A model generated the notes under the pieces. It was not told the DNA's origin. It saw only the letters and a list, made by a program, of their open reading frames with translations, and did no database searches. Source: JAAAOH01 sp041686235 (GTDB taxonomy: Bacteria > Spirochaetota > Spirochaetia > DSM-27196 > PWMO01). Taken from it: 64,000 nt of DNA. The position numbers and the translations under genes were made by a program. This document shows positions 41,567 to 50,907 of this stretch, one piece after another. Numbering within the stretch: the stretch's first letter is position 1; every line of letters begins with the position of its first letter. The DNA lies in contig JAWLED010000002.1 in assembly GCA_041686235.1 (NCBI GenBank), positions 19,511 to 83,510 of the forward strand, in the 5' to 3' direction.

Positions 41567-44500
41567 ATGCAGCTCGACCGACAACAGAAGGAGGCGGTCA
41601 ACGTTCGGCGCAACGCCGTGGTTACCGCCGGTGCGGGCTCAGGAAAAACGCGGGTACTCGCCGAACGCTACGTTCGGCTCGTGCACGAGGACCAAGTGCC
41701 GGTTGACGAGATCCTCACGCTTACCTTTACGCGAAAAGCGGCCGCGGAGATGTACGAGCGGATTTACCGCGCCCTCACGGCGTTCCGAGACGACGAGTTC
41801 GTCGCGCAGCAGCTCGGACATTTTGAGCACGCCCAGATATCCACGGTCGACAGCTTCTGCGCTCAGATCGCGCGAAACGGCTGCAGCCGCTACGGGGTCC
41901 CCACCGGCTTTCGAGTCGATGAGGAGGAGGTCGATACACTCGCGGAGGACACCGCGTTGGCCTTTCTACTGGAGAACCGAAACAATCCGGTACTTGCTCG
42001 TTTCGTGGCGATAAACGGCTTCCAAGACGTGTGGAAACAGGGGTTTGCCGAGCTTGCCCGCAGCTATGTGTTGGTCTCACGCCGGCAAGACCCGCAGGGA
42101 GCTCTGAGCAAGCAGTTTCGCGAGCTCGGGCGGCTGTACCGGCAACGGGTTTCGGAATTGCAGGAGCAGATGGGGCTGCTCCTCTCGCTGGAGCCGGCGC
42201 TCAAGGCCATCGGGGAAGCGCAGAAGGCGTTCGCCGAGATAACGCTCGATCCCGGCTGGGATCCGCGCACCGCCCAATCGGTCCCCGAGGGGTTCGATGC
42301 GTTCATAGGTGCCGTTGGAGAGCTCAGCAAGCAGGTGGGCCGTAGCAAAAAGGAGGCCGCGGTTCTCTACAAAGAATGTGTGGACCGTATTAGAGAGCTT
42401 CGCACCGACCTCGAAGAACTGGTAAAGACCGCCCAGGTCCGTGAGGAGCTCGGCGAGCTCTACCAACTCGTGGCGAGCTTCGAGGAGCAGGTGCGAAGCG
42501 AAAAACGTCGCCGGGGCCTTCTTTCCTATCGGGACGTCATGGAGCTCGCCGTCGATCTTCTTCGCAGTGACGCGGCCCTTCTCGACTATTACAACGAGCG
42601 GTTCTCGTTTGTCATGATAGACGAGTTTCAGGATAACAACGCGCTGCAGAAAAATCTGCTGTATCTCCTTTCGCTGAGCTCTCAGGCACGCGAACGCCGA
42701 GCGCCGCCTGAGACTCAGACCGGAGCTTCAGCCGACGCCACGGGGGGAGCCTCAGCTGCCGCCACGCCCGGCGCTTCGCTTGAAAACCTCGTGGACGCCG
42801 AGGACCTCGAGCCGGAAAAGCTCTTTTTCGTCGGAGACGAGAAGCAGTCGATCTATCGCTTTCGGGGTGCCGACGTGGGGGTGTTCAAGCAACTCTCCGA
42901 CGAGATTGCCGATGCCGGGGGGCGCGCGCTCGAGCTTCCGTTTAACTATCGAAGCAGACCGCGGCTGATCTCGTTTTTTAACCGGATATGCGAAAAGACC
43001 ATGGCCGACGCCGCGGCGAGCTACGAGGCACGCTTTGCCCCGCTCGAGGCTCCCGCCGACGACGAGGCAGATAGTCCCCCGCGCATCACGGTCGCGTACA
43101 AACGCTATGACGAGGCGGGCGACACCGATGAGGTGCTCGGGCAGGACGAGGCTGAGGCCTACTATGTTGCAAAGAGCATTCGAGAGGCGATTGACGCGGG
43201 GACGTGGACGCTGCCGACCGAGGAAGGCGGGGGCACCCGGGCCGCCGAGTTCGACGATGTTGCGGTGTTGATGCGCTCCACCAGCAACCAGCGCCATTAC
43301 GAGCGCATGTTTCGCTTGTTCGGGGTGCCCTATTCCACCCAGAGCGTGAGAAGTCTCTTCGAAGGAGCGGCGGCCCACGACCTGTATAACGTCCTCCAGT
43401 TGTGCATCTATCCTGAAGATCGGGCGGCATACGCCGCCGTCCTGCGCTCGCCGTTGGTCAACGTCTCCGACGAAGCGCTCTCTCGGCTCCTCCTCGACGA
43501 AAACACCCCCTTCAGCGCGGAGTCGGCGGTGGAATTGTCCGAGGAAGATGCGGCCAAATACGCGCGCGGGGCGGAGCTCTACGGCGAGCTACGGGCACGC
43601 GTGGATGAGCAGCCGGTATCGGTGGTCGTTTCGGACTTCTGGTATCTATTCGGTTACCGGTACAAGCTGCTGGGCTCGCCTCGATTTCATCCGTACCTCG
43701 AATACTTCGACTACCTCTATGAGCTTGCCCGCAGCATGGATGACCGGCCGATGTACGAGTTCGTCGAGGCATTGCGGGCAAATCTCGGAAACTACGGGCG
43801 AAGACGGGAGCTCGAGGTCGTCCGTGACGCGCAGCGCGGCGTGCAGCTTCTCACCATCCACGGGGCAAAGGGGCTCGAGTTTCCGGTAGTGGTGCTTGCA
43901 AACACCGGGAATGTCGGGCGCAAGGAGAGTATGGGAACGAAGCCGTTCTATCTCTCCGATGAGTTCGGGCTAACGGCAAGCATGCCCGCCTCCGGCGAGC
44001 CGCTCGCGAAACGAGAACGAGTCAACTACTTCTTTCTCGAAAGCGAGCGCGAGAACGAGGCGATGGAGCACGCCGAGCTCAAGCGCCTTTTGTACGTCGC
44101 ACTCACTCGCGCCGAGTCGCACCTTCTCATTACCGGCGTATTCAATCGGAACAACCGAAACTCCGAGGGGCATTTGCTCAACCTCGTGCTCGGCTCTCTC
44201 GATATCGATCCTCAAGACCCCCAAGACTCCCACGTCACGCTCGGCAGCGCCGGCGTCGAGATCAAGCGTATCCCCGATGTGAGCCGTTCCGCCGCGTTCA
44301 TGCCCGCCGAGGCTCACCGCGGTCCCACGCTCGAGGACGCCGCCGCCGCCTACAGCCGGGCCGAGCTCACGCACCGAAGTGCCGTTTCGCGGGAGATCTC
44401 GGTAACGGAGCTCGCAGAGCGGTATCGCTCGCTGCAGGCGCGCGCCGGCCTGGAGGCGGGCGCGGGGGCCGGCCCGGGCGTCGGGGTCGACGACGACGGG

Positions 44501-45175
44501 CGGACCGGCGCCGATGAAGAGCTGCCCTCGCTTGCCTGCGACCCCCTGATCGAGGAACGCCGCCTTGCGACCTTCTTCGGGACGCTCACCCATCATATCA
44601 TCGAGACCAGCTTGACCGAGGGCTCTGCGGTGCGTGACGGGAGCGGTGGCGGCAAGGGCAGTGGGAAGGCTCCGCCGTATCGAGACCTGCCGCCGAAGCT
44701 GCGCCGTCCGGTGCAGGACCACGACATATCGCAGGCGGAATACGCGCGGATGTCGGATGATGCCGAGCGTCTTGCGTGTGGTTTCCTCGAATCTACGCTT
44801 GCAGGCGCGCTTTCATCGGCGTATCTCGAAAGCGAGGTGCCGTTCGTCCTCCACCGTCATGTCGGTTCTACCGAAGCGTGGATACACGGCCAGATCGACC
44901 TCCTCGCCGAAAACGGCGGTGCCACAGCGGAAAACGGCGCCACCGGAGGCAAGGCTTCCGGCGGGGCCGTGACGGTGGTCGACTTTAAAACGGACCGCAT
45001 CTACAGTCCCCAGGCGCATCGGTTGCAGCTGTCGATCTACCGCGAGGCCGCCGAGGAACTGACCGGCACGCCGGTGAGGGCGGTGGTGTACTACTTGCGA
45101 AACGGCGCTATAGAAGAGGCCGGTCCCACGCCGTCGCTTTCCGAGGAGTTACTGGGAACTTCGAAGACCATATAG
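41567..45175 (+). CDS. addA: AddA-like helicase-nuclease
   Basis: 1202 residues, the length of AddA. UvrD-type helicase: 'VTAGAGSGKTRVLAERY' (Walker A, about 19-35), 'LTFTRKAAAEMYERI', 'VMIDEFQDNN' (Walker B), 'VGDEKQSIYRFRGADV', 'LLTIHGAKGLEFPVV' and 'RLLYVALTRAESHLL'. The C-terminal nuclease domain has 'AWIHGQIDLLAE' and 'VVDFKTDRI' (Asp, Asp-x-Lys). Low-complexity Ala/Gly/Thr inserts occur near 385-400, 960-980 and 1115-1130. It lies 67 bp after addB, as in addBA operons. RecBCD-type processing of double-strand breaks is the expected role. Its last 85 bp overlap the converging methyltransferase gene. Confidence 0.93.
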   Translation: MQLDRQQKEAVNVRRNAVVTAGAGSGKTRVLAERYVRLVHEDQVPVDEILTLTFTRKAAAEMYERIYRALTAFRDDEFVAQQLGHFEHAQISTVDSFCAQIARNGCSRYGVPTGFRVDEEEVDTLAEDTALAFLLENRNNPVLARFVAINGFQDVWKQGFAELARSYVLVSRRQDPQGALSKQFRELGRLYRQRVSELQEQMGLLLSLEPALKAIGEAQKAFAEITLDPGWDPRTAQSVPEGFDAFIGAVGELSKQVGRSKKEAAVLYKECVDRIRELRTDLEELVKTAQVREELGELYQLVASFEEQVRSEKRRRGLLSYRDVMELAVDLLRSDAALLDYYNERFSFVMIDEFQDNNALQKNLLYLLSLSSQARERRAPPETQTGASADATGGASAAATPGASLENLVDAEDLEPEKLFFVGDEKQSIYRFRGADVGVFKQLSDEIADAGGRALELPFNYRSRPRLISFFNRICEKTMADAAASYEARFAPLEAPADDEADSPPRITVAYKRYDEAGDTDEVLGQDEAEAYYVAKSIREAIDAGTWTLPTEEGGGTRAAEFDDVAVLMRSTSNQRHYERMFRLFGVPYSTQSVRSLFEGAAAHDLYNVLQLCIYPEDRAAYAAVLRSPLVNVSDEALSRLLLDENTPFSAESAVELSEEDAAKYARGAELYGELRARVDEQPVSVVVSDFWYLFGYRYKLLGSPRFHPYLEYFDYLYELARSMDDRPMYEFVEALRANLGNYGRRRELEVVRDAQRGVQLLTIHGAKGLEFPVVVLANTGNVGRKESMGTKPFYLSDEFGLTASMPASGEPLAKRERVNYFFLESERENEAMEHAELKRLLYVALTRAESHLLITGVFNRNNRNSEGHLLNLVLGSLDIDPQDPQDSHVTLGSAGVEIKRIPDVSRSAAFMPAEAHRGPTLEDAAAAYSRAELTHRSAVSREISVTELAERYRSLQARAGLEAGAGAGPGVGVDDDGRTGADEELPSLACDPLIEERRLATFFGTLTHHIIETSLTEGSAVRDGSGGGKGSGKAPPYRDLPPKLRRPVQDHDISQAEYARMSDDAERLACGFLESTLAGALSSAYLESEVPFVLHRHVGSTEAWIHGQIDLLAENGGATAENGATGGKASGGAVTVVDFKTDRIYSPQAHRLQLSIYREAAEELTGTPVRAVVYYLRNGAIEEAGPTPSLSEELLGTSKTI

Positions 45176-46014
45176 CGATACTGAATGAGGCCGGAGAGCA
45201 GCCCCTTTTGCAAGGCGTTCCCCCCGTACATGTTGTCCCAGAACGGCCCTTTGAGCCCGAGGCGCGGAAACAACGGCGCTATCAGCCGAATAACCCTGTC
45301 CCGCGGCCTCCTGAGCTCAACGTACTGAGTCAGATCCCGGTCCTCGCGAACGCGTAGCCCGGCCGCGCGGGCAAGCTCGGCCACCCGATTCACGGTAAGC
45401 AGGCTATGAGCGTGCCAGCCGCGGCGAAATGCCCGCACGACATCCGTGTCCGCGGCGTCGGGATTCTCGAGAGTGTCGTCACAGATGACGAGGCGTCCGC
45501 CGCGGCGCAGGAGCTTCGCTACTCCGTCGAGCACGATTTGCGGGTCCGCGGTGTGTACGAACGATTCGATCATGTAAACGAGATCGACTGTTCCGTTTGG
45601 TAGGCGCCGTTGGTAAAGATCCGGGTCGTTGTAGTCATCTACGCAAAAGGCCGAGTTTGATCCCCGCCGCGAAGCCTCAGTGGCGGCGATGCGCTGCTGT
45701 ACCGGGCTGTTCGTCACCCCGTAATAAACGCCGCCGATGTGTTGCTCGAGGTGGGCAATGCTTCCCCCCACTCCACAGCCGAGGTCGACGACGGTGGCCG
45801 CCTGCGAGTCGTCGGGGTCGCTGTCACTCGCGCCCATGGTGAGATCGGCAAGCTCGGCGAGGACGAGGTCATCGACAAACCGCATTGCCTCCATGCGCGT
45901 CATGATGCCGGGCGCCCACACCGCTCGGTGTATGGCCCTCGACGCTGCACCACGGCCGAACCGCAGAAAGCGCTTTGTGTTTGCATCGTAGTAGGCGGCC
46001 GTGCCGCTTGCCAT
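45091..46014 (-). CDS. Class I SAM-dependent methyltransferase
   Basis: 307 residues. SAM-binding motif I is 'VVDLGCGVGGSIAHLE' (about 75-90), with 'VDLVYMIESFVHTADP' and 'LLRRGGRLVICDD' as later motifs. The order, with a long N-terminal region and 'YYGVTNSPVQQRIA', resembles small-molecule C- or O-methyltransferases (sterol, geranyl or cyclopropane type), but the substrate is unknown. The last 28 codons overlap the end of addA on the other strand; this tail ('SNSSESDGVGP') looks non-conserved and may be a read-on. It lies 19 bp after perR, so perR may control it. Confidence 0.8.
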   Translation of the reverse strand: MASGTAAYYDANTKRFLRFGRGAASRAIHRAVWAPGIMTRMEAMRFVDDLVLAELADLTMGASDSDPDDSQAATVVDLGCGVGGSIAHLEQHIGGVYYGVTNSPVQQRIAATEASRRGSNSAFCVDDYNDPDLYQRRLPNGTVDLVYMIESFVHTADPQIVLDGVAKLLRRGGRLVICDDTLENPDAADTDVVRAFRRGWHAHSLLTVNRVAELARAAGLRVREDRDLTQYVELRRPRDRVIRLIAPLFPRLGLKGPFWDNMYGGNALQKGLLSGLIQYRYMVFEVPSNSSESDGVGPASSIAPFRK

Positions 46015-46033
46015 ACCCGTGCCCTACCCGATG

Positions 46034-46447
46034 TTACTCGTCGGTTTCGCTCTCCCCCACGCCGTCGTTACATTCGCGGCATAGGCCGAAGAACTCTATC
46101 CGAGCCGAGACCAATTCGTGGCCTTCGGTGGTGTTCATCCGCTCGGTATAATTTCCCAAATCCGGCATGGGGAGATCGTAGATGCGATTGCAGTTGCGAC
46201 ATACGAAATGGGCGTGCTGCTCGGTTGCCGCCTCGTAGCGGTCGAAGGTGCTGCCGAAGTCGAGCTTGTGCACGAATTCTTGTTCTACGAGGATCGAGAG
46301 GTTACGATACACGTTTCCAAGACTAACCGTGGGAAACTCTTTGCGTAACTCGTCATAGAGCCACGTGGCGGTGGGGTGCGTATCTGTTTGTCGGAGAAGC
46401 TCGAGCATGCGGCTTCGTTGTTTGCTGCGACGCAGTTTTTTCGTCAC
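46034..46447 (-). CDS. perR: Fur-family regulator, PerR-like
   Basis: 137 residues. N-terminal winged helix ('SLGNVYRNLSILVEQEFV' is the recognition region), C-terminal dimer domain with the metal site 'EQHAHFVCRNCNRIYDL' and a structural zinc formed by 'CRNC' and 'CREC'. An Asp stands where PerR has Asp104 and Fur has Glu ('RIYDLPMPDL'), so peroxide sensing is more likely than iron sensing; this is an inference from one position. GTG 46447 is fixed by the -10 box 6 nt upstream. It precedes the methyltransferase gene and is divergent from a diguanylate cyclase. Confidence 0.88.
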   Translation of the reverse strand: MTKKLRRSKQRSRMLELLRQTDTHPTATWLYDELRKEFPTVSLGNVYRNLSILVEQEFVHKLDFGSTFDRYEAATEQHAHFVCRNCNRIYDLPMPDLGNYTERMNTTEGHELVSARIEFFGLCRECNDGVGESETDE

Positions 46448-46453
46448 ACTGAT

Positions 46454-46482
46454 ATCCTAAGCACACTACTCGTGTTCGTCAA
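46454..46482 (-). promoter_or_regulatory. perR promoter, leaderless type
   Basis: Minus strand TTGACG (46477-46482), 17 bp spacer, TAGGAT (46454-46459), then 6 nt and GTG 46447. No Shine-Dalgarno sequence; a GTG rather than ATG start. Confidence 0.6.
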
Positions 46483-46622
46483 TGTGCCGGTGTGCGGTGT
46501 GCGGTGATCGGATGTGCTGCAGTGCGAAAACGTCGGCGATGCGGACGTGGTGATGCGGACTCCGCGGCGGCAGGTTGATGAAACCGCAAAATGAGACGAT
46601 AATCCCTGCGAAAACGTTTGCT

Positions 46623-48590
46623 ATGATGTCAAAACCCGGGCTGTCTCCACCATTGCTTCTGACCATAATGGTTCCATTTCTCGCGGGGCTCCTATTGTTT
46701 GCGCTCGTCCTCTTTTCCTTCGAGGCAGGGCACCGTGTTGCGGTGGAGGTCAACGAACGGAATATCGAGGAGCTCGTGGAGGTTGCCGGGAGCTCGATCG
46801 AGGAGTTGTGGATCGCGCCGCGGAGCGAGACCGTCGTCGCCCTTTCGCGCAGTGACACGCTGCGCCGCAGGCTTAACGGTGATGTATCGTTCGAAGAGCT
46901 CGCCGACGAATGGGAAGTTGCACAACAAGTCCTCGAGGGATACTTTTCCATCTATTACGGGCTCGAGGACGGCACGATAGAACACTATCCGAGAGATTCT
47001 CTTCCCGACGATTATGATCCCCGAGAGAGACCATGGTACGAGCTCGGTATGCAGTCCGAGGGAGAGCCCCGGTGGACCTCTCCGTACGAAGAGATCAGAA
47101 CCGGCGAAACGGTGGTGAGCACCGTCGCACCTATTCCCGCTGACTACATTGACCAAGACAGCGGCTCCGGTACCGCCGAAGACGGTCCGGCCGGCGTCAT
47201 ATCGACCGACATGAGCTTCGCGCCGTTGAAAGAAAGCCTCGAGAATATAGAGCTGCCGACGGGGGGCTCGGTTTTCATTGTCGACCAGGACGGCAATCCG
47301 TTCGTCGGTACCGACGAGGAGGTGGTTCAACAGGAGGAGCTTCCGGAGAGTACCGAGGATCTCTACGTCGACTCGAGTAGCCTCCTGTCGAGCGGGTGGC
47401 GGGTAAGCGTTATCGTTCCGCGGGAATCGCTGGCCGAAAACTTCGCCGAGCTCCGCAGACCAATTATCATCGTGTCGGCCGTACTGTTGGTACTCGTGAC
47501 GGTCGTGCTGTCCATACTCGTTGCCCGGGTGGCTTCACGGGCACACCACCTTGCGGCCTATTTTCGTGAAGCGGTGGAAGAGTCGCAGCCTCTGCGAGAA
47601 TTGTTTCGCAGCCGGGACGAGTTTTCCTATCTCAATCGGCGCTTTAACAAGGTGGTCCACGACGCGCGGCTCGCCGAAGAAGAAAAACTTGCCCGGGAAC
47701 GCACGTTCCGTTTCCTCGTGGAACAAGCGCCGGTGGGCTTCTTCCGCTCGCATGCCGACGGATCACTGCTGTATTTGAACGCGCACTGTGCGGCCATGCT
47801 CGGCTATGCGCGCGAGGAAGCATACGAACGGATCTTCTCGGTCAGGGAGTTATACGACGATGAGACGGACCGAGATCGATTTCTCGAAGAGCTCCGCAGG
47901 GACGGGGAAGTACGGAATCGCAAGATTCGCTTCATAAAGAAGTCGGGCGAGCGAATCTGGGTGTCCATGACCGCACGGATCGATCCGGAGGTCGAGGCTG
48001 CCGGAGCGTTCAGGATCGAAGGCTTCCTTATCGATATCACCGAAGACATGGAAGAGCGTCAAAACCTGGTTACACTCGCCGAGAGCGATCCGTTAACCGG
48101 CGCGTGGAACCGCAGAGCCTTCGATGGGGCGGCGCAAGAGGTGGCCCGACACGCCTGGGCGACCGGGCAGTCGGTGGGAGTGGTCACCTTTGACATCGAT
48201 GAGTTCAAACCCATCAACGATACCCATGGGCATGATGTCGGGGATGCAATTCTGCGACACGTTGTTTCGGTCGCCAAGCACGTGGTGCGAGAACGCGACG
48301 TGTTCGCGCGATTGGGAGGCGACGAGTTTGCCATCCTGCTCCCGGAGTCCGGGGAAGATGCGGCGTTTAGACTTGCCGAGCGCTTGATCGAGCAGGTAGA
48401 AACGACGCCGCTGCCGGAGGGGATCACGATACGTCCGACACTGAGCCTCGGCGTGGCCGCCCTAAACGGGGTGGAGGTATATGTGCCCGAACTAATGAAA
48501 GCGGCCGACACGGCCATGTATCATGCGAAGCGGTTGGGGGGAAACCAAGTCGCCCGCGCCTCGGAAATCACCGACTCTGATAACGCCTGA
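46623..48590 (+). CDS. Membrane diguanylate cyclase (Cache-PAS-GGDEF)
   Basis: About 655 residues. TM1 (about 10-30), an extracytoplasmic Cache sensor (about 35-270, 'YGLEDGTIEHYP', 'DPRERPWYELG'), TM2 (about 280-300, 'IIIVSAVLLVLVTVVLSILV'), a HAMP-like stretch, a PAS domain (about 355-470, 'FRFLVEQAPVGFFRSHADG') and GGDEF. The active site is 'RLGGDEFAILL' and the allosteric I-site RxxD is 'RERD', five residues before it, so it is an active, product-inhibited c-di-GMP synthase. Start is uncertain: ATG 46623 or 46626, or ATG 46578 further upstream. The 3' end overlaps the opposite gene by 23 bp. Confidence 0.9.
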   Translation: MMSKPGLSPPLLLTIMVPFLAGLLLFALVLFSFEAGHRVAVEVNERNIEELVEVAGSSIEELWIAPRSETVVALSRSDTLRRRLNGDVSFEELADEWEVAQQVLEGYFSIYYGLEDGTIEHYPRDSLPDDYDPRERPWYELGMQSEGEPRWTSPYEEIRTGETVVSTVAPIPADYIDQDSGSGTAEDGPAGVISTDMSFAPLKESLENIELPTGGSVFIVDQDGNPFVGTDEEVVQQEELPESTEDLYVDSSSLLSSGWRVSVIVPRESLAENFAELRRPIIIVSAVLLVLVTVVLSILVARVASRAHHLAAYFREAVEESQPLRELFRSRDEFSYLNRRFNKVVHDARLAEEEKLARERTFRFLVEQAPVGFFRSHADGSLLYLNAHCAAMLGYAREEAYERIFSVRELYDDETDRDRFLEELRRDGEVRNRKIRFIKKSGERIWVSMTARIDPEVEAAGAFRIEGFLIDITEDMEERQNLVTLAESDPLTGAWNRRAFDGAAQEVARHAWATGQSVGVVTFDIDEFKPINDTHGHDVGDAILRHVVSVAKHVVRERDVFARLGGDEFAILLPESGEDAAFRLAERLIEQVETTPLPEGITIRPTLSLGVAALNGVEVYVPELMKAADTAMYHAKRLGGNQVARASEITDSDNA

Positions 48591-49695
48591 CGAAGGCGCG
48601 GTCGATACGGTCCTTGAGGCGAAACGCCGGTTTCCCCTTCATGGACACCCGTCCACGGTAGAGAAAACCGATTTTGAAGCCCAGGTTCAGAGCGACGAGG
48701 TAGGTTCCGGTGGCTTCAAAGGGAGAGAGAGCAGCTGTATCCACGTCCCGGCCGCGCTCGTGGGCGCGCGCGGTGGCCTCGAGGTTATCGGCGAGAACCG
48801 GTTGCATCCGAACGGCAAACACTCCGGCCCGGTTTAGCGGCTCGGGCTCAAACCATGCGCTGTCTCCCACGGCAAAGACCTCGGGAGCCGCGGGCGATCT
48901 GAGGAACCTATCGATAATCACTGCGCCGTCCGGCGCGAGGGGCAGTCCAAAGCGCTCGAGCGCGCGCGGTGGGCGAATACCTGAGGCAACGAGAACGATA
49001 TCGGCGTCCAGTTCCTGCGGCGAAACCTTCGCGCCGTAATGAGGCGACACGTGGTGGTCTTTGAGAAAGTCCTCGACCCACGAGTTGCGGCGCTCTTCGA
49101 GGTGGGCGAGCGAGGGCGAGGCGCTGTAGAGGGAGACCTCGTTCCGGGCTCCGAGTCGAGCCGCGAGAAAGGCAGCATTCGCTGCGACTTCGACGCCGGC
49201 GGGACCGGCTCCAACGACGGCGACTCGACACGTGCCGCTTGCCACGCACTGTGCTTCGATTGTGCTCCGTGCTCGGGCGAGCTCTGCGATGGGTTTCACG
49301 TGAAAGAGGCGGGGACCGGGGTGGGCGGGTTGCGCCGCCCCGTGAGTCGCGTCGGACTCGCCGGCAACGGGCTCGCTTCCTACGTTCAGCGATAACACGT
49401 CGTAGCCGATGTGCTCGCCGGTGGAAAGGGTGATGGTGCGGGCCTCGGTATCGTGTGATACGACGGTGCCGCGCACAAACGTACCACCGCCGCGCTCTAC
49501 GAGGTGTGCGGCAGGCACCACGATGTCGGAGAGCGCGTAGGTCCCGCCGAGGAGTCCCGGTCCCATCCCGGAATAGGGGTGCATGGCCGTGGGGCTTACG
49601 AGGGTGAGCGAATGGCCTCCCTGTACGAAACGCGGGGTGAGCCGTGCGAGTTCCGCGTGTGTATGACCTGCACCGACGAGCACGATTCGCGCCAC
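48568..49695 (-). CDS. FAD/NAD(P)-dependent oxidoreductase (NDH-2/SQR-like)
   Basis: 375 residues. 'VARIVLVGAGHTHAELAR' at the N-terminus is the FAD motif in the form typical of the pyridine nucleotide-disulfide oxidoreductases often fused to or found near SelD (TIGR03169-like). A second dinucleotide motif is 'VAVVGAGPAGVEVA'. The redox-active CxxxxC of disulfide reductases is absent. 'FAVGDSAWFEP' and 'GVFAVRMQPVLADNL' are the C-terminal FAD contacts. The partner is probably a quinone or a small thiol/selenium compound; this is uncertain. GTG 49695 has GGAG upstream; the longer open frame to 49863 translates a GC-rich repeat. Confidence 0.83.
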   Translation of the reverse strand: MARIVLVGAGHTHAELARLTPRFVQGGHSLTLVSPTAMHPYSGMGPGLLGGTYALSDIVVPAAHLVERGGGTFVRGTVVSHDTEARTITLSTGEHIGYDVLSLNVGSEPVAGESDATHGAAQPAHPGPRLFHVKPIAELARARSTIEAQCVASGTCRVAVVGAGPAGVEVAANAAFLAARLGARNEVSLYSASPSLAHLEERRNSWVEDFLKDHHVSPHYGAKVSPQELDADIVLVASGIRPPRALERFGLPLAPDGAVIIDRFLRSPAAPEVFAVGDSAWFEPEPLNRAGVFAVRMQPVLADNLEATARAHERGRDVDTAALSPFEATGTYLVALNLGFKIGFLYRGRVSMKGKPAFRLKDRIDRAFVRRYQSR

Positions 49696-49747
49696 TACGT
49701 GTCTCCGTTTCCAAAGCTTTGCCGGCTCGGCTACGTTTGCACGGATC

Positions 49748-49826
49748 GGCCCCGCGCGGCAACCGCGGGTGCCGGCCGGCGGAGGCCACGGGGCCAGGGC
49801 CCCGCGCGGCAACCGCGGGCGCCGGC
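49748..49826. repeat. Two-copy 29-bp GC-rich repeat
   Basis: Copies at 49748-49776 and 49798-49826 agree at 28 of 29 positions, containing 'CCCGCGCGGCAACCGCGGG', itself partly palindromic. They lie between the divergent oxidoreductase genes. Confidence 0.9.
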
Positions 49827-49911
49827 ACGAACCGGTGGCGGCCCCCGCAGGCTCCGGACCCATTGTCCGAGCGGTGAATCGGCGCTACCATTGGGGCAGG
49901 AGTGTATCGAT

Positions 49912-50907
49912 ATGAAAGCAATGATAGTCGAGCAGTGGGGTGGCCCCGAGGTGTTTCAGCCGAAGGAGCTCCCCCAGCCGACAGCAGGGCCGGGTGAAGT
50001 GGTGATTCGTGTTGCAGCTACCAGCGTCAACCCGGTCGATTACAAGATTCGCCGTGGCCTCATCGGGGTGGCGCCGTCACTCCCCGCCGTTCTCCACAGC
50101 GATGTTTCGGGTGTCGTTGAGGCTGTCGGCAAAGGTGTCGATCACCTTGTTGCCGGAGACGAGGTGTACGCCTTTGCGGGAGGTTTTCAGGGCTGGCACG
50201 GGGCGCTTGCCGAATACATGGCCACAGACGCCCGCCTGGTTGCGAAAAAGCCGGCAAGCCTCTCGTTTCGTGAGGCTGCTGCGGTACCCCTGGTGGGGAT
50301 TACCGCGTGGCTTGCGCTGGTGGATAGGGCGCGCCTTGCCCCGAGCGATCATGTGTTGGTGCACGCCGGTGCCGGGGGCGTGGGGCACGTCGCCGTTCAG
50401 ATTGCCAAAGCCGTGGGGGCGCGCGTAGCAACTACGGTATCGACCCCGGCCAAGCGCGACCTTGTTTCCAAGCTTGGCGCAAACGACGTCATCATGTATC
50501 GCGACGAGTCGGTCGAAGACTACGTAAACCGCCTCACCGCCGGGCGCGGTTTCGACGTCGTCTTCGATACGGTCGGCGGAGACAACGTGGGGCGAAGCAT
50601 GGAGGCGGCGCGGGTCAGCGGCCACGTGCTCGGGATCGCCCTGCGCACCGATGCTAACCTCGCGCTGATTCATCAAAAGAATCTCACGTTGTCGGGTGTG
50701 TTTATGGTTCTCGGTTTGCTGCACCGCGATCGCCTGGATCAATTCCGTGAGATCCTGCAAACGTTCTCCCGCTGGGCGGACGAAGGGGTGTTTCGCCCGG
50801 TGCTCGTGGACCGTCGTTTTACGCTCGAGCAAGTCGGCGAGGCGCACGCGCTGCTCGAGGCGGGTGGAATCACCGGCAAAGTCGTCGTGGACGTGGGGTC
50901 GTTTTGA
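49912..50907 (+). CDS. NADPH:quinone reductase-like MDR oxidoreductase
   Basis: 331 residues of the medium-chain dehydrogenase/reductase family without zinc ligands. N-terminal GroES-like part ('ATSVNPVDYKIRRG', 'HSDVSGVVEAVGKGV'), Rossmann part with 'VHAGAGGVGHVAVQIAKAVGARV' and 'FDTVGGDNV'. Such enzymes reduce quinones or enones with NADPH. ATG 49912 has GGGGCAGGAG upstream. The stop overlaps the start of the EamA gene. Confidence 0.9.
   Translation: MKAMIVEQWGGPEVFQPKELPQPTAGPGEVVIRVAATSVNPVDYKIRRGLIGVAPSLPAVLHSDVSGVVEAVGKGVDHLVAGDEVYAFAGGFQGWHGALAEYMATDARLVAKKPASLSFREAAAVPLVGITAWLALVDRARLAPSDHVLVHAGAGGVGHVAVQIAKAVGARVATTVSTPAKRDLVSKLGANDVIMYRDESVEDYVNRLTAGRGFDVVFDTVGGDNVGRSMEAARVSGHVLGIALRTDANLALIHQKNLTLSGVFMVLGLLHRDRLDQFREILQTFSRWADEGVFRPVLVDRRFTLEQVGEAHALLEAGGITGKVVVDVGSF

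Noticed and set aside
49504..49911. Upstream extension of the quinone-reductase-like frame
   Set aside because: It overlaps the opposite oxidoreductase gene and a duplicated spacer; ATG 49912 has a good ribosome binding site and is the family start.
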